A DNA stretch of 64,000 nucleotides, from contig NZ_AP018314.1 in the NCBI RefSeq assembly GCF_002368075.1, positions 1,339,084 to 1,403,083 on the forward strand. The letters run 5' to 3'. Below are positions 45,262 through 53,954 of this stretch, one piece after another. This DNA is from Sphaerospermopsis kisseleviana NIES-73. GTDB taxonomy: Bacteria; Cyanobacteriota; Cyanobacteriia; Cyanobacteriales; Nostocaceae. How positions within the stretch are numbered: the first letter of the stretch is position 1; every line of letters starts with the position of its first letter. A model generated the notes under the pieces. That model searched no databases. It was not told the origin of the DNA and saw nothing but the letters and a program-made list of their open reading frames with translations. A program made the position numbers and the translations under genes.

Positions 45262-45279
45262 ATTTTAGTAATGATTTGG

Positions 45280-45615
45280 TTATGAGTTTTTGCTTTGTGT
45301 CTTTTTCTCTTGGAGTTTTTTTAGTTCATCTTGTAAGACTCGGTAGCGATTTTCTACGGTGTTTTCTTGATTTTCTGGTTTGGTTTTACCGACTTTTTCA
45401 ATTTCCCTTTCTGCTAATAAAACTGCATCTCTCACATCTTCATAGTCAAGATACCATTGACGGATAGCTTCTGCGACTCTTTCCGGGGGTTGAGTTTCTA
45501 TTTCCGCAATGGTTGTTTGTAATTGAGGGATAGCAGCTACAGCAGCATCAGAGAAAACATAATCTTGGGTTCTCACGACTTCGGTAAATGCTTGGATGAT
45601 TTGATTTGCTTCCAT
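45280..45615 (-). CDS. Small helical protein in the TPR-CHAT locus
   Basis: A 111-residue protein from ATG 45615 (MEANQIIQAFTEVVRTQDYV), almost wholly helical, with a charged lysine- and glutamate-rich coiled-coil C-terminus (NRYRVLQDELKKLQEKKTQ). No catalytic motif is visible. It lies between the TPR-CHAT gene and the membrane protein gene, 18 bp from the latter, so the two should be co-translated. Size and position match the small adaptor found in CATRA-like loci. Role inferred from context only. Confidence 0.6.
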   Translation of the reverse strand: MEANQIIQAFTEVVRTQDYVFSDAAVAAIPQLQTTIAEIETQPPERVAEAIRQWYLDYEDVRDAVLLAEREIEKVGKTKPENQENTVENRYRVLQDELKKLQEKKTQSKNS

Positions 45616-45667
45616 AATTTTCAATTGGTTGTTTTGCGTTTGTTGGTTGTCGTTTGATATTATATGT

Positions 45668-45853
45668 GATTTTGGTTGTAGGTTGGGTTAAGCGACAGCG
45701 CAACCCAACAAAATATTATCAATGTTGGTAGGACTTACGCACGAAGTAATCAAAAACCTGATTCTTTCGTAGGGGTAATTCATGAATTACCCGTACTTTC
45801 CTGATGTTTTGCGTAAGTCCTGGTTGGGTTTCCTTACGTCAACCCAACCTACA
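45668..45853. mobile_element. Nested dispersed repeats in the TPR-CHAT locus
   Basis: An outer repeat starts TGTAGGTTGGGTTAAG (about 45676) and ends with its complement AACCCAACCTACAG (45841-45854). Inside sits a 90-bp element with 11-bp terminal inverted repeats GGACTTACGCA / TGCGTAAGTCC (45731-45820), a class abundant in cyanobacteria, itself containing a GGGTAATTCATGAATTACCC palindrome. The outer repeat supplies the TAG stop codon of the TPR-CHAT gene. Confidence 0.7.
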
Positions 45854-48800
45854 GATGAGATTTTACAGGAGAAACAGCACAAAAACCAGCCCAAAATTCT
45901 GGTTTATTAAATGGTTTCTGTTCTGGTTTATATTGCCTGGATAATACATCTATAATCTGCTGTTTTTGTTCCTGGTTCATATCAGTTTTATTATTCAACC
46001 AATCAATGATTTGTGTTTGGGTGGCTTTACGTAACCATTGCTGGGCGTTGTTTAATGCTAGAGTTATATCATGGGGATTTTGGCTGATGTTTTCATAGAG
46101 TTTAATCATTAATAAGGAAGTATGAAAATCATTCACAGACCATAAACTACTTACAACATTCACAGCACCAGCTTTAATAAAACCACTGGATAAACCTATA
46201 TATTCATCGCTGTTATTACTAAAATCAATTACTCCAGTTTCACAAGCAGAAAGACAGACAAGATAACATTGAGAAAGTTCTAATTCTAAGATTTCTTCTA
46301 AAGTTAAACATTTTTCTAAATCAATGGCTTTTTCTGCATCTACTCGCACATAACGAGATGAGGAAGTTTCTGTTAACTCAGGTTGAACTTCTGAGTTGGC
46401 AAATTGCAAAGCTGATTTTAATGGTGATATGAAATCGAAACGAGCATGACAAGAAAAATGTAACCATTGAGAATCAGTTAATAATGTTAAATCTTTCTTG
46501 AAAGCGGCTTTGCTTGCTTGTTCATGTTTGAGGATTTTATGGGAATTGAAGTTATTAGCGATGGTTTCTACTTCGATATCGGTAAACTTTAAATCTTTGG
46601 TAGGGTTTTGAATGGCAAACAAATTATTTAATCTTGTTTGTTCATCTGGTAGTAAAGATTGATCAAAATTGGTGAAATTTTGGTTAATAGTTACGGGATT
46701 GTTTTCAACTTTAATTTGAGCTAAATTCAATAATTGACAACTAGGTGCATAGCTGACACCAGCAGGATATTTATCAATTAAATATTCTCCTGCTGATAAA
46801 GGAATGGCGTGGAAAGGTAAGAGGTGTAAATAGCGATGGGGAATAATAATGATTTTTTGAATATCGTGCGGTACTTGGGCAATAATTTGATTAAGTTGCA
46901 GAATTTCTGCTAGTTTAGTGAGTTGATTATTTAACTCATTACGCCATCTATTTCTGTCTTCAGAATAAAGGGTAAGGTATTCATAATAAATTAAATATAT
47001 CAATTGGGTTAAATCTGCTTCTGTAGATTGCCAAATTATTGGTTTATCGTTATTACGAGTAATGATGAAAGCGCGGAAACAATCATTAAAAATGTAAAAT
47101 TGAATAATTGCGGTTTTGTCATCTAACAGATTTTGAATTTCTGGATATTGAATTGGGGTAGAACCTATATTTGCTTTTATTAAAAATTCCTCTTGCTTAC
47201 GCAAATTTTTTAATTTAGCTAAACTTATATTATTTATTTTTTTTAAAGCTTTGTCCTTTAAATCTGACTTTTCTTCCTTTATAGCCTTTAATATTGTTAT
47301 ATGAATATTTTCTATTAAAATTCTATTTTTACTTGATTCAATGTATTCAATTGCCAATGTAGACTCATCTAAAGCAAGACAAATATGTATAATCTCAGAA
47401 TAAATTAGGTGTTTTTGATTACTAGAATTTAACAATTGCAAATTATTTATAACTTCTTCTAAAAAAAGATAAGCTAAAATTAATCTTCCAGATTTGCGAT
47501 ATGCAATACTAATAAGATATGCTGTTTCAACATAATATACAGGAAAATCATCGCGGGTATAAACTTCTAAAGCCGCAGTATAAGCAGCGATCGCATTTTC
47601 TAAATTCTGGGCTTTATCTCCCCTGATTCTGTCAAAGTAGGCAGCCCCTAGATTATTTTGCGTCATTGCCCAATCTACAGGAAAATCATGGCGGGTTCTC
47701 ACTTCTAAAGCCGCAGTAAAAGCTTTGATCGCATTTTCTAAATTCTGGGCTTTATCTCCCCTGATTCTGTCACGGTAGGCATTCCCTAGATTATTTTGCG
47801 TCATTGCCCAATTTACAGGAAAATCATCGCGGGTATAAACTTCTAAAGCCGCAGTATAAGCAGCGATCGCATTTTCTAAATTCTGGGCTTTATCTCCCCT
47901 AATTCTGTTAGAGTAAGCAGCAGCTAGATTATTTTGCGTGGTTGCCCAATCTACAGGAAAATCATCGCGGGTTCTCACTTCTAAAGCCGCAGTAAAAGCA
48001 GCGATCGCATTTTCTAAATTCTGGGCTTTATCTCCCCTAATTCTGTCACCGTAGGCATTCCCTAGATTATTTTGCGTGGTTGCCCAATTTACAGGAAAAT
48101 CATCGCGGGTATAAACTTCTAAAGCCGCAGTAAAAGCAGCGATCGCATTTTCTAAATTCTGGGCTTTATCTCCCCTGATTCTGTCACCGTAGGCATTCCC
48201 TAGATTATTTTGCGTGGTTGCCCAATCTACAGGAAAATCATCGCGGGTTCTCACTTCTAAAGCCGCAGTATAAGCAGCGATCGCATTTTCTAAATTCTGG
48301 GCTTTATCTCCCCTGATTCTGTCACCGTAGGCATTCCCTAGATTATTTTGCGTCATTGCCCAATTTACAGGAAAATCATCGCGGGTATAAACTTCTAAAG
48401 CCGCGATCGCATTTTCTAAATTCTGGGCTTTATCTCCCCTGATTCTGTTAACGTAGGCATTCCCTAGATTATTTTGCGTGGTTGCCCAATATTCTGGGAA
48501 AGTTTGACGGGTGAAAACTGTAAAAGCTATTTCATAACCAGCGATAGCAATTTCCATATTATTGGCTTTGTTGCCTAAAGGAAATTGTTGAATTAGATTA
48601 CCTAACTCAACTATCACAGCAGCTAAAAATTGTGCTGTTTCTGGTTCTGCTTCCGCTATTGTTGTGGTTGCCCAAGCCTGTAATAAGTTAGCAAAGGTAA
48701 GATTGAGTTTATCTGTATTGGCTGCCAGCAAGGGGTAAACTACCTGGGGGTTGCCTTCACTTTCTGCCGTTGCTTGTAATACTTCTAATAAAAATAGTAA

Positions 48801-49091
48801 ATAAGTTTCTATATCTGCTTCACTAACCGGGGTTTCTGCTTCTGGAGTATATTCCTCTAGGGGTATATCTAAAGCTTGATTTAGTTGAGATTCTATAAAC
48901 ATCAGCTTATTAGCACGATTCTCCTGTCCTTCTTGGGTGGACATTTGTGCTACCCCTACCTTAAGCAATTGTAAAAAGTCAGCATCTAATAATTCGCTGT
49001 TAGCTTGTAATATTGCCGACTCTTCCCCATCTGCACAACTTAGCAGTTGTTGAATTAGCTGATAATATGCCTGTAGACGCTGTTTATCCAT
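45849..49091 (-). CDS. TPR-CHAT protein (caspase-like protease with TPR sensor array)
   Basis: A 1080-residue protein. An N-terminal helical region (1-165) leads into eight TPR-like units of about 46-50 residues (about 180-560; consensus QNLENAIAAYTAALEV.TRDDFPV.WA.TQNNLGNAY). A degenerate helical linker (about 560-780) and the C-terminal CHAT domain follow. The CHAT caspase-like dyad is present: His882 in HFSCHAR and Cys950 in LSACETG. CHAT proteases cleave partner proteins, and TPR arrays sense triggers in several defence systems. Units alternate between EVYTRDDFPVNW and EVRTRDDFPVDW, a two-unit higher-order duplication; the second unit lacks four residues. The stop codon comes from an inserted repeat. 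It heads a three-gene minus-strand locus. Confidence 0.88.
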   Translation of the reverse strand: MDKQRLQAYYQLIQQLLSCADGEESAILQANSELLDADFLQLLKVGVAQMSTQEGQENRANKLMFIESQLNQALDIPLEEYTPEAETPVSEADIETYLLFLLEVLQATAESEGNPQVVYPLLAANTDKLNLTFANLLQAWATTTIAEAEPETAQFLAAVIVELGNLIQQFPLGNKANNMEIAIAGYEIAFTVFTRQTFPEYWATTQNNLGNAYVNRIRGDKAQNLENAIAALEVYTRDDFPVNWAMTQNNLGNAYGDRIRGDKAQNLENAIAAYTAALEVRTRDDFPVDWATTQNNLGNAYGDRIRGDKAQNLENAIAAFTAALEVYTRDDFPVNWATTQNNLGNAYGDRIRGDKAQNLENAIAAFTAALEVRTRDDFPVDWATTQNNLAAAYSNRIRGDKAQNLENAIAAYTAALEVYTRDDFPVNWAMTQNNLGNAYRDRIRGDKAQNLENAIKAFTAALEVRTRHDFPVDWAMTQNNLGAAYFDRIRGDKAQNLENAIAAYTAALEVYTRDDFPVYYVETAYLISIAYRKSGRLILAYLFLEEVINNLQLLNSSNQKHLIYSEIIHICLALDESTLAIEYIESSKNRILIENIHITILKAIKEEKSDLKDKALKKINNISLAKLKNLRKQEEFLIKANIGSTPIQYPEIQNLLDDKTAIIQFYIFNDCFRAFIITRNNDKPIIWQSTEADLTQLIYLIYYEYLTLYSEDRNRWRNELNNQLTKLAEILQLNQIIAQVPHDIQKIIIIPHRYLHLLPFHAIPLSAGEYLIDKYPAGVSYAPSCQLLNLAQIKVENNPVTINQNFTNFDQSLLPDEQTRLNNLFAIQNPTKDLKFTDIEVETIANNFNSHKILKHEQASKAAFKKDLTLLTDSQWLHFSCHARFDFISPLKSALQFANSEVQPELTETSSSRYVRVDAEKAIDLEKCLTLEEILELELSQCYLVCLSACETGVIDFSNNSDEYIGLSSGFIKAGAVNVVSSLWSVNDFHTSLLMIKLYENISQNPHDITLALNNAQQWLRKATQTQIIDWLNNKTDMNQEQKQQIIDVLSRQYKPEQKPFNKPEFWAGFCAVSPVKSHL

Positions 49092-49145
49092 ATATTAAAG
49101 CTGGGGTGGGGTAGCATTTAATTATCCTTCAATAGCATTTTCCCC

Positions 49146-49536
49146 CATTTCGGATCATTTTATGCTGAAAATCCTCAAATCCTGGAAATTCTGATTCTGA
49201 CAAAAAATTACATCCTGAAAATCCTCAAATCCTGGATATCCTGATTCAGACAAAAAATCACATCCTGAAAATCCTCAAATCCTGAAAATCCTCACATCCT
49301 GGAAATCCTGATTCTGACAATCACATTCTGGAAATCCTCACATCCTGGAAATCCTGATTCTGACAATCACATCCTGAAAATCCTCAAATCCTGGAAATCC
49401 TGATTCTGACAAAAAATCACATCCTGAAAATCCTCAAATCCTGAAAATCCTCAAATCCTGGACATCCTGATTCAGACAAAAAATCACATCCTGAAAATCC
49501 TCACATCCTGGAAATCCTGATTCTGACAATTGATAC
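49146..49536. repeat. Degenerate tandem array of the ATCCTGATTCTGACAA repeat
   Basis: About eight units of roughly 34-66 bp: AAAATCCTCAAATCCTGG + AAATCCTGATTCTGAC + AAAAAATCACATCCTG, with internal duplications of AAAATCCTCA. There are no unique spacers, so it is not CRISPR. It lies between the divergent TPR-CHAT and DUF433 genes, where both promoters should be. Same family as repeats at 21660-22309, 23265-23478 and 50150-50285. Confidence 0.85.
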
Positions 49537-49587
49537 TTTATAATTAATCTAAATGTAACTTTTTCATTTACCAAAGAGGAATAAACA

Positions 49588-49803
49588 ATGAAAGGATGGG
49601 AAACTTTAGATGCCATAGAAAGACAACCTGATAAATTAAGTGGTGCATGGGTATTTCGAGGAACAAGAGTTCCGGTTGCTGCATTATTTGAAAATTTGCG
49701 TGATGGTGCAACTGTAGATGAATTTTTGCAATGGTTTCCACCTGTGCAAAGATCACAAGTTGAAGCTGTACTTAATTATGAGCTTGAAAAACTAGCTGCT
49801 TAG
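49588..49803 (+). CDS. DUF433 antitoxin-like protein
   Basis: A 71-residue DUF433 protein with the family core: LSGAWVFRGTRVPVAALFENLRDG, then TVDEFLQWFPPVQRSQVEAVL. DUF433 forms a winged-helix-like DNA-binding fold and is usually the antitoxin of a DUF5615 PIN-like toxin. AAAGAGGA lies about 10 nt before ATG. The expected toxin follows immediately (49816-50136) but is inactivated. Confidence 0.87.
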   Translation: MKGWETLDAIERQPDKLSGAWVFRGTRVPVAALFENLRDGATVDEFLQWFPPVQRSQVEAVLNYELEKLAA

Positions 49804-49815
49804 ATATAAATAGAG

Positions 49816-50136
49816 ATAAAAATTCTTTTTGTTCAGTGAACTCCTGTACCATTACGGAAATATTTAACAGACCATTCTGTAACGACAGCTTATGAAGAAG
49901 GATGGTCTAATTTATCAAATGGAGATTTATTAAAGGCTGCTGAAAATAAAGGATATCAAATACTTGTTACAACAGATCAGAATTTGCGTTATCAACAGAA
50001 TTTAAGTGAACGTCAAATTGCAATTGTGGTTTTACTGTCAACTTCATGGCCAAAAATTAGAACAGAAGTTGATAAAGTTTGTTCTGTCATCAATGCAACT
50101 AACTTGGGTGATTATCAAGAAATTTCTATCATCTAG
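49816..50136 (+). pseudogene. DUF5615 PIN-like toxin with start loss and nonsense mutation
   Basis: The 107-codon frame reads (I)KILFVQ*TPVPLRKYLTDHSVTTAY..., continuing through LVTTDQNLRYQQNL to YQEISII and TAG. Functional relatives begin M-K-I-L-F-D-Q-G-T-P-V-P-L. Here the ATG is ATA (49816), the catalytic-position Asp is Val, and the Gly codon is TGA (49837-49839). The rest is uninterrupted, so decay is recent and concentrated at the start. It lies 12 nt after the intact DUF433 gene. Confidence 0.82.
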
Positions 50137-50149
50137 TGTAATTTACTAT

Positions 50150-50345
50150 TTAACAATCACATCCTGAAAATCCTTAAATCCTGGAAATCCTGATTTTGAC
50201 AAAAAATCACATCCTGAAAATCCTTAAATCCTGGAAATCCTGATTCTGACAAAAAATCACATCCTGAAAATCCTCCTACCTCCTGCCTTCGTTAAAAGAT
50301 TTTAGATTTTAGACTGTAGAAAAACAATCCAAAATCCAAAATCTA
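50150..50345. repeat. ATCCTGATTCTGACAA repeats and AAAATCTAAAATC repeats before glgP end
   Basis: Two to three units of the dispersed ACATCCTGAAAATCCTTAAATCC repeat (50158-50272), then TTTTAGATTTTAGAC / CCAAAATCCAAAATC short repeats (50293-50348). They fill the convergent gap between the toxin remnant and glgP. Confidence 0.8.
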
Positions 50346-50353
50346 AAATTACC

Positions 50354-52918
50354 CTATTCTGCCCAAGCGATTAACCTGGGTTCATAAGGATTAGAAAGGT
50401 ATTGGTTTTGTGGTAAAACCCGCAAAGACAAACCTTGCAAACCAGAAGAGGTATAAGTGATATCAGCAATATAGACACTTAAACCTTGGTCATCTTGTCC
50501 TTGGTAATCCATAACTACAGGAACAGCATTGACAATATTGCCGTTAGCGTCAATAGCACCTTGGTATAATTCTACCTGCACATCTTCATTTGTTAAAGTT
50601 GCTAAATCAACCTTAGCTTTTACAGCCACAGTTTGATTAACTTCAATTTCTGAAGCTGCTCCGACATCAATATCTTTGATTTTGATGTTAAACCAATGTT
50701 CACCAAGTTTTGCTTTCCAAGCTGCTAATTCTTTCGCTGGGGCGTAATTATTAGCGGTGAGGGTATGATAGCGATCGCTGGCAGGAAAATAAGCTCTTAC
50801 TGCATATTCTCGCACCATCCGCGCTGTATTAAAGAACGGACAATTTAACCGAATAGCATCTTTCATTTTTGCTACCCAGGCACGGGGTAAACCATCCCCA
50901 TCACGCTGATCATAGAATAAGGGTACAACTTCTTTTTCTAACAACTCATAAAGAGCATTAGCTTCTATTTCATCTTGATAGTTGGGATCTTCGTAATTTT
51001 CCCCATGTCCGATCGCCCAACCAGTACGCACATAATCAGCTTCATCCCACCAACCATCAAGTACACTTAAATTAGGTAGTCCGTTCATTGCTGCTTTCAT
51101 GCCGCTAGTACCAGAAGCTTCACGGGGGCGGCGTGGTGTATTTAACCACACATCACAACCAGCTACCATCAACCGAGCAATGTGAATATCGTAGTTAGGA
51201 ACAAACACCACTTGTTTTTCCAGATGGTTTTCGCGGATAAAGTGATTGATATCGCGGATCAGTTCTTTCCCCGGAATATCTTTAGGATGTGCTTTGCCCG
51301 CAATGACAAACTGTACCTTGCTGTGTTTATGTCCTGATAAAATCTTCTTGATCCTGTCTAAATCACGCATCCAGAGCGTAGCGCGTTTATAGGTAGCAAA
51401 ACGACGAGCAAAACCAATGGTTAAGACATTGGGATCAAGGACTTCTTGAGCTTGGGCAATATCAGAAGCTGAAGCACCGCGATCGCGTAAATGCTTAACC
51501 AAATGATCCCGCACATACAAAATCATATCCAGGCGACAGCGTTCATGATTACGCCATAACTCCTCATCTGGGATCGCGTCCATCCGTTCCCATAACTGAT
51601 TATCTGGTGGTACTGATGACCAGTTTGGACCTAGATAGCGATCGTACAACTCCTGAGTTGATTTAGCCACACAACTGCGAGCGTGAACACCATTAGTAAT
51701 AGCAGTGATTGGCACTTCATCAACGGGGACTTTCTTCCATAAACCTTGGAACATTTGCCGAGATACCACACCGTGCAACTGTGCCACACCATTGGAAAAT
51801 GTCGCCATTTTCAAAGCTAACACCGCCATACTAAAAGGCGCGGATAAATCACCAGTATTTTCCCGTCCCAAACCTAAAAACTGTTCTTTGGGCAAACCAA
51901 AGATATCTGCATAATATCCCAGATAATACAAAACTTTATCGGGAGCAAACAAATCAATACCAGCGGGTACAGGGGTATGGGTAGTAAAGATATTACTGGA
52001 AGCTACCACTTGTCTAGCTTGAGAATAACTCAAACCGTCTTCCTGGATTAACATCCGAATGCGTTCTAAAGCTGAGAAAGCCGCATGACCTTCATTCTTA
52101 TGGTAAGCTGTCACCTTGTAACCCAAGGCTTTTAACATCCGCACACCACCGATCCCCAGCATCATTTCCTGGTGGATACGCATATCAATGTCACCACCAT
52201 ATAACTGATCGGTGATGTCATGATCATAAGCTTTGTTAGGTTCAATATTGGTATCCAGCATATACAGGGGAACTGTTCCCACCTGCACACGCCATACCCT
52301 AGCGTATACCTTGCGTCCTGGATAATCTACCTCAATCCTTAGCTCTGAGCCATCGGGATTGCGTTCTAAGTGCAAAGGCATATTATAAAAATCGTTGATG
52401 GGGTAGCGTTCTTGTTGCCAACCATCAGCATTAAGATATTGGGCAAAATAACCTTGTTGGTAGAGTAAACCCACACCAACCAAAGGTAATCCCAAATCAC
52501 TAGCAGATTTGAGGTGATCTCCCGCCAAAACACCCAAACCGCCAGAATAGATCGGCAAACAATCTACCAGTCCAAACTCAGCGGAAAAATAAGCGTAACA
52601 TTCCTTTTGGGTTGATCCGCGTTGTTTGTTATACCAAGTGCGCTCTTGCAAATAATCTTCTAGTTGTCGAGCAGCACGATCCATTTGTGCTAGGAAACCT
52701 TCATCTTCGACAACTTCCAATAATCGCCCTTGACTGATAGTACCTAGCATCAAAACTGGGTTATGTCGGCTTGATTCCCACAAATCTGGGTCTAATCGAC
52801 GAAATAAGTCTTTGCTCTCAACATTCCAATCAAAATGTAGATTGTATGCTAGTTTTCGCAGTGGTTCTAGTCGCTGCGGTAGTGAAGGAGAAACGTTAAA
52901 TGTGCGAATTGGCTGCAT
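50354..52918 (-). CDS. glgP: Alpha-glucan (glycogen) phosphorylase
   Basis: GlgP phosphorolyses alpha-1,4-glucan to glucose 1-phosphate. The 854-residue protein is of the TIGR02094-like type: it begins with a DUF3417 domain (about 10-115: LEPLRKLAYNLHFDWN) followed by a GT35 core. Conserved parts are YSGGLGVLAGDHLKSASDLG, HKNEGHAAF, ITNGVHA and the PLP site SGTSGMKAAMNG with lysine at about 608. The C-terminal 100 residues form an extra beta-rich region. It cooperates with MalQ (34683-36188) in glycogen mobilisation. Confidence 0.94.
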   Translation of the reverse strand: MQPIRTFNVSPSLPQRLEPLRKLAYNLHFDWNVESKDLFRRLDPDLWESSRHNPVLMLGTISQGRLLEVVEDEGFLAQMDRAARQLEDYLQERTWYNKQRGSTQKECYAYFSAEFGLVDCLPIYSGGLGVLAGDHLKSASDLGLPLVGVGLLYQQGYFAQYLNADGWQQERYPINDFYNMPLHLERNPDGSELRIEVDYPGRKVYARVWRVQVGTVPLYMLDTNIEPNKAYDHDITDQLYGGDIDMRIHQEMMLGIGGVRMLKALGYKVTAYHKNEGHAAFSALERIRMLIQEDGLSYSQARQVVASSNIFTTHTPVPAGIDLFAPDKVLYYLGYYADIFGLPKEQFLGLGRENTGDLSAPFSMAVLALKMATFSNGVAQLHGVVSRQMFQGLWKKVPVDEVPITAITNGVHARSCVAKSTQELYDRYLGPNWSSVPPDNQLWERMDAIPDEELWRNHERCRLDMILYVRDHLVKHLRDRGASASDIAQAQEVLDPNVLTIGFARRFATYKRATLWMRDLDRIKKILSGHKHSKVQFVIAGKAHPKDIPGKELIRDINHFIRENHLEKQVVFVPNYDIHIARLMVAGCDVWLNTPRRPREASGTSGMKAAMNGLPNLSVLDGWWDEADYVRTGWAIGHGENYEDPNYQDEIEANALYELLEKEVVPLFYDQRDGDGLPRAWVAKMKDAIRLNCPFFNTARMVREYAVRAYFPASDRYHTLTANNYAPAKELAAWKAKLGEHWFNIKIKDIDVGAASEIEVNQTVAVKAKVDLATLTNEDVQVELYQGAIDANGNIVNAVPVVMDYQGQDDQGLSVYIADITYTSSGLQGLSLRVLPQNQYLSNPYEPRLIAWAE

Positions 52919-53624
52919 AGTATGGCAAAAGTTCTAATTCTGTTATGGTTATTGTTTACTGTTATTGTTTACTGTTTTTACTGGGTGTTGCCAATTCTTT
53001 ATACTATGTTTGTGAATTTCTGATGACTTTGTTAAGCATTGAGAATTATTGTCTCATACTTTGCTAGAGTTTACACCAAACAACGTTCTTGGTCTATAGG
53101 TTTCCATTCCTGAATTTCCTATTGGCATCAAATTCAGTTTCTCATTGTTACTTGTATAGTATCAGGCAAGAGGCAACAGGCAAACGGCAGTAGTGAAACC
53201 CTGAATATTATTAGGTTTCAGTGATCAATCACCGATTTTGGCAACAAAAATTATAGTTATCATTAAATTTACTAACACTTTAGCCCAAAAATACTAACCA
53301 CCACATCAACCAACCGGATAATTTTTAATTATTTCTTAATATTTTTAGCAGTAAAGTAACCTACCACAAAAATTTGTAAAAAAATTTGTAATTTGTGTAA
53401 TTTATGGTTTATTTGCACATAAATCCCTAAAATTTGTCTAATTCAACAGAGAATAAACAAATTTTCTCCACCAAATTCTTCCCAAGAGTGAACCACTGCG
53501 ACTACACCCAGCTTTGTAAAATGAATAATATTTTATTAATATTTATTAATATTTTATTAATATTTATTAATATTTTATTAATATTCTGCTCAGGAAAAAA
53601 TGAATCAGGTGATCATTGATATAC
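52919..53624. repeat. Gene-free region upstream of glgP with AT-rich tandem repeat
   Basis: I see no convincing gene. The first ~200 bp should contain the glgP promoter. A hairpin TGAAACC/GGTTTCA lies at 53194-53220. From 53523 to 53583 a 22-bp unit (ATATTTTATTAATATTTATTA) repeats about three times, each palindromic around TTAATATT/AATATTAA. A 61-codon frame across it is repeat-derived and is not called. Confidence 0.55.
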
Positions 53625-53954
53625 CTATGTACCGATAGAAGGCTGATCTTGGGGATTATGTGGCATAGTTAAGGCTATTGCAGCCGCAAAAGCCATTTCA
53701 GCAGCTATTTTATAAGCCAGTTTGATGTTTGGGGAAGCATCCTTATCTTTGGAAGCTATGTCAGAGTAATTTTTTTTACGAAGTGACTCTTGGTTAACTG
53801 CACCCGCCACAATAGAACGTTGTAAAATAATCAATGCATCTAGGTCTTCTGAGTCATAATTTGTTTGCAGAAGTTTATGGATCTGATGTTTTGCTGTAGC
53901 ACTCAAATAGCCAGTAGTTAAAGCTTGCTGCACAATTTCTTTAATTGTAATCAT
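53625..53954 (-). CDS. Small conserved cyanobacterial hypothetical protein
   Basis: A 109-residue protein: N-terminal helical part MITIKEIVQQALTTGYLSAT, then HQIHKLLQTNYDSEDLDALIILQRSIVAGAV. The C-terminal part contains an alanine-rich helix (IAAEMAFAAAIALTM) and a disordered end. The N-terminal half resembles short Nostocales proteins with a QALTTGYLT...LRQLL pattern, function unknown. The C-terminal alanine-rich helix could touch the membrane. Start ATG at 53954 is preceded by TTAAATC with no clear ribosome site. Confidence 0.6.
   Translation of the reverse strand: MITIKEIVQQALTTGYLSATAKHQIHKLLQTNYDSEDLDALIILQRSIVAGAVNQESLRKKNYSDIASKDKDASPNIKLAYKIAAEMAFAAAIALTMPHNPQDQPSIGT

Noticed and set aside
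49146-49536. CRISPR array
   Set aside because: Units recur but the intervening bases are themselves repeated variants; there are no unique spacers, unit length varies, and no cas gene is near.
53434-53619. 61-codon plus-strand gene
   Set aside because: Its C-terminal third is the ATATTTATTA tandem repeat and the rest shows no protein-like pattern.
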